From Auricularia sp. M13 (taxonomy: Eukaryota; Basidiomycota; Agaricomycetes; Auriculariales; Auriculariaceae): DNA of 64,000 nucleotides. The DNA is taken from NCBI GenBank assembly GCA_037042915.1, contig CM073200.1, positions 2,910,832-2,974,831 on the forward strand, in the 5' to 3' direction. Within the stretch, counting starts at the first letter, position 1. The number at the start of each line of letters is the position of its first letter. A program made the position numbers and the translations under genes. Under the pieces are notes generated by a model. That model was not told where the DNA came from. It did no database searches and worked only from the letters and a program-made list of their open reading frames with translations. Shown here one piece after another: positions 61,641 through 64,000 of this stretch.

Positions 61641-62481
61641 GAGCGTAACGGGTCATAAATGTTTTTGGTTAGATTGCACAAGGTGCACCGTGCAATAAAC
61701 GTGCTGGATCTGAATAGAGCGCAGCATCGAAATATGAATTCAGAATGAAGGGCGGTGGGTAAGAGACTAAGAGTCGTGTTCGGAGTTTGACCCGACGGGC
61801 CGTAATTACGAACAGATCATCTCGAGTACTCGATTGACTGACAGAACTTTGGTATGCAAGTTAAAATCAGTAAGGCCCGCGGTAGTAGACACCATAAACG
61901 CTTGCCTCCGAAGGTGTCTGCCAATCGGAACAGTTTGCAAGACCTTCAGGTTACAGTACAGCGAGTCAAGACAGTCATGGCCATCCTCAGCGAAGGTGAT
62001 ATGCACCTTCAAGATTTTTTTTTGGCCTGAAAAAACTCACACAGGCGCTGTCTCTATGTATGTGGTCAAGTTAAGGTAATTATGAAGAGTAATCGATCTA
62101 AGGCCGTCAACATTCTACCTTCGAGGTACATAGCTTCCAATACAGCTTCAGAACTTCGCTGAGGGGCACAAATCATATGAAGTAGGCCCGTAAAAATGCT
62201 GTTGTGAATTCGATGGGCAGTCGTCGCAGCTTTACAGGCATCCGGAGGAGCGAAGCCGTTATGAAAGAAGGTGACATTATGCCGCCGTGAAAACAGTGTG
62301 AGACAAAATGTTAGGTTTTTATAGGAGCTGCCGTTAGGTAGCGGTAATGTGAGAGAAATGGGGGCGCGAGCAAGAGCGTGATTAGAGGTCGGTTACCAAA
62401 GAGGCAATCCTCCCGGAGGCTGTTTGCAAAATCCCATTGGACCGGCATTCGGGCCGAGATTTTTCACTGTTTCAACGGAAG
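61641..62481. other. no gene seen
   Basis: Mostly non-coding. On the minus strand near 62393-62480 the phrase GPNAGPMGFCKQPPGGLPLW recalls retroelement ORFs of Agaricomycetes. Confidence 0.35.
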
Positions 62482-62578
62482 CTAATGGGCTACGTGCCCT
62501 CAATCGCAACAAATGAGCTTTTAGCGCGGGTGTACTGGGCCGCGTGCCCCCCGCAGTGTATTGGAGTGGTAGAAGAGC
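62482..62578 (-). repeat. 97-bp direct repeat, copy distal to gag
   Basis: Identical over 97 bp to 62856-62952 (begins CTAATGGGCTACGTGCCC on the plus strand). Period 374 bp. Confidence 0.95.
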
Positions 62579-62855
62579 GCCGTAAATACACTGGGGTACA
62601 TGCAAAGGATGGAGAGATGGGGAGGACGGTGGGTAACGCAACGATACGATACGGCGCGGCGAGCGCAAAAACGGATGGAGAGCAAGCGAGGCGCGACGTG
62701 CGCTTAAGAAGTGGCCGATGCGCTGTCGGCAGCGATCGGGCTGCAGCGCGATCATCGGGCCGAGGAACGTGCGCATCGGGCGCGGTGCATCGTGCACATT
62801 GTTGCAGGTGGGCCGCGTGCCCATTAGACTGCTGAAACATCCTGCTTAATCACGA

Positions 62856-62952
62856 CTAATGGGCTACGTGCCCTCAATCGCAACAAATGAGCTTTTAGCG
62901 CGGGTGTACTGGGCCGCGTGCCCCCCGCAGTGTATTGGAGTGGTAGAAGAGC
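62856..62952 (-). repeat. 97-bp direct repeat, copy proximal to gag
   Basis: Exact copy of 62482-62578, starting 92 bp downstream of the gag-like stop codon in the minus orientation. Confidence 0.95.
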
Positions 62953-63044
62953 TAATAGATGGGGAGTGGTTGGAGAGGCTATAGTGAGAGAGAGGAAAAC
63001 CGAGTGAAAGGAGGTGGAGTGATGTGAGAAACCACGACAAGAAA

Positions 63045-64000
63045 TCACGAGGAAGGTTCGGGGGTGAGGTGCTCGTCGAGAGCTGTGGCATGGTCCACGG
63101 CCGAATGACCAACGTTGTGGCAGATGCTGCAAACGTGCGCATGGCGGCACTGCGGGTGCGCGCAGCGATTGCCGTTGAAATTCTTGCAGATCTGGCCCGA
63201 CGGTCTCCAGCGAAGATTAGACTGCGGGCCAGGGACACTGGTGTTGGCGGTGCCGAAGGCACCCTGGAACGGAGCGAATGAGGGTTGGACGATGGCCGCC
63301 TCAGCGCCGAACGACCCTAGCGTGCGGTCCGCTGTCGAGCGGTGACGGTTCGTGTCTGCAAAAGTAAGATTAGCATGGTTTGCGACCTCGCTCCGGATCG
63401 CGGCATCTGCGGCGATGACGCGAGCGTGATGATCCTTGTGCGTGGAACGGAAGAGGTCGCCGATGAATTGCCGGTATGTGTCGAGCTCGGACTGGCGATG
63501 GGGATAGGCAAAGAGCACCGCAGCGCACCAGTCGTCAAACGCGTTCTGCCAGTCGGATTGATCGGCGACGACTTTGATGAGCTCTGGGGCATTGAGCATG
63601 ATGGAAACATTGTCGTTGAGGCGGTGCGAGGTACCGTCACTCGCGCGTGTGGCGAATCTGCGCGCGAGGATCTTGCCGAAATCAATGAATCGGTCGGCGA
63701 GGATGCCTTCCCAGAGGTCGTCGGGGAACGGTGGGGCGAAACCGATAAGCAGGAGGTCGCGTTTGGCGCGCTTGAGATCCGCTAAGTAGTTGTCGCGGAT
63801 TCGGAGGGTTTCGCGGACGCCGGGTGCGAGAGTGCCGAACGTGCGGGCGTGTCTGAAGCCGGCAGAACTGCGCTTGTATGGGCGCCTGTCGTCATCGTCG
63901 GGGTCAGAGTCGTCATCGGAGGATGCCCCGGCGTCTGCGAGCGCACGCGTGCGCTTGCGAAGCTCGTCAAGGCGAGGCGGCGGTATCGGATTTCCGCCTC
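63045..64000 (-). CDS. gag-like retroelement protein, 5' end outside window
   Basis: An open minus-strand frame enters at the right edge (PPRLDELRKRTRALADAG) and stops at 63045, over 315 residues. It contains IRDNYLADLKRAKRDLL, DDLWEGILADRFIDFGKIL, WCAAVLFAYPHRQSELDTYR and a zinc-finger-like CKNFNGNRCAHPQCRHAHVC with CHNVGHSAVDH. This layout is that of gag-like proteins of basidiomycete retroelements, probably the DIRS/Ngaro tyrosine-recombinase group (family assignment from memory). No reverse transcriptase or recombinase follows downstream within the window, so the element looks internally deleted. Confidence 0.75.
   Translation of the reverse strand, partial: GGNPIPPPRLDELRKRTRALADAGASSDDDSDPDDDDRRPYKRSSAGFRHARTFGTLAPGVRETLRIRDNYLADLKRAKRDLLLIGFAPPFPDDLWEGILADRFIDFGKILARRFATRASDGTSHRLNDNVSIMLNAPELIKVVADQSDWQNAFDDWCAAVLFAYPHRQSELDTYRQFIGDLFRSTHKDHHARVIAADAAIRSEVANHANLTFADTNRHRSTADRTLGSFGAEAAIVQPSFAPFQGAFGTANTSVPGPQSNLRWRPSGQICKNFNGNRCAHPQCRHAHVCSICHNVGHSAVDHATALDEHLTPEPSS

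Overview
The window looks like chromosomal DNA of a filamentous basidiomycete, most likely an Agaricomycete. Almost every gene I could resolve is cut by many short introns of about 41-80 bp with GT-AG, and three times GC-AG, ends. The gene set fits this: fungal DEP/DH/PH/CNH RhoGEF, HSF-type factor, Zn2Cys6 factor, HUA1-like protein, F-box protein, GH16 glucanase, and a KDZ-family transposase-like gene with its cysteine clusters. I saw no tRNA, rRNA or CRISPR array.

Left part (1-7.8 kb): a partial F-box gene, DNA polymerase delta subunit 4, then a divergent pair made of a 20-exon FAD aromatic monooxygenase (minus) and an 11-exon zinc alcohol dehydrogenase (plus) sharing a 760-bp promoter. The 3' half of the ADH gene plus the first coding exon of a RhoGEF is duplicated, inverted, 46 kb away (53.87-55.11 kb), where the RhoGEF gene itself is present and the ADH copy is truncated.

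7.78-21.69 kb is the most interesting part: two imperfect 22-bp inverted termini bracket 13.9 kb that holds a KDZ transposase-like gene with frameshifts, a zinc-knuckle/coiled-coil gene, a zinc-ribbon gene and a very large lineage-specific gene. I propose this is one large, aged DNA transposon with cargo.

22.7-33.8 kb: secreted GH16 glucanase, two tandem type I membrane protein paralogues, HUA1-like zinc protein, UCH37-type deubiquitinase head-to-head with histone H4, and a small five-exon coiled-coil gene recovered only by splicing. 35-49 kb: HSF-type transcription factor, pyridoxal kinase, a 3.9-kb gene-poor stretch, a short kinase-like gene, an unknown gene, CRIPT, a factor with two Zn2Cys6 clusters, and a decayed SRPK-like kinase. 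49.1-53.8 kb: an 18-exon RhoGEF with two successive DH-like domains.

Right part (53.9-64 kb) is repeat rich: the inverted ADH pseudogene, a degenerate ~155-bp tandem array, a ~430-bp direct repeat pair, poorly supported ORFs, and at the edge a gag-like retroelement ORF followed by two exact 97-bp direct repeats. Exon coordinates given below were derived by hand from splice signals and reading-frame continuity, without RNA data.
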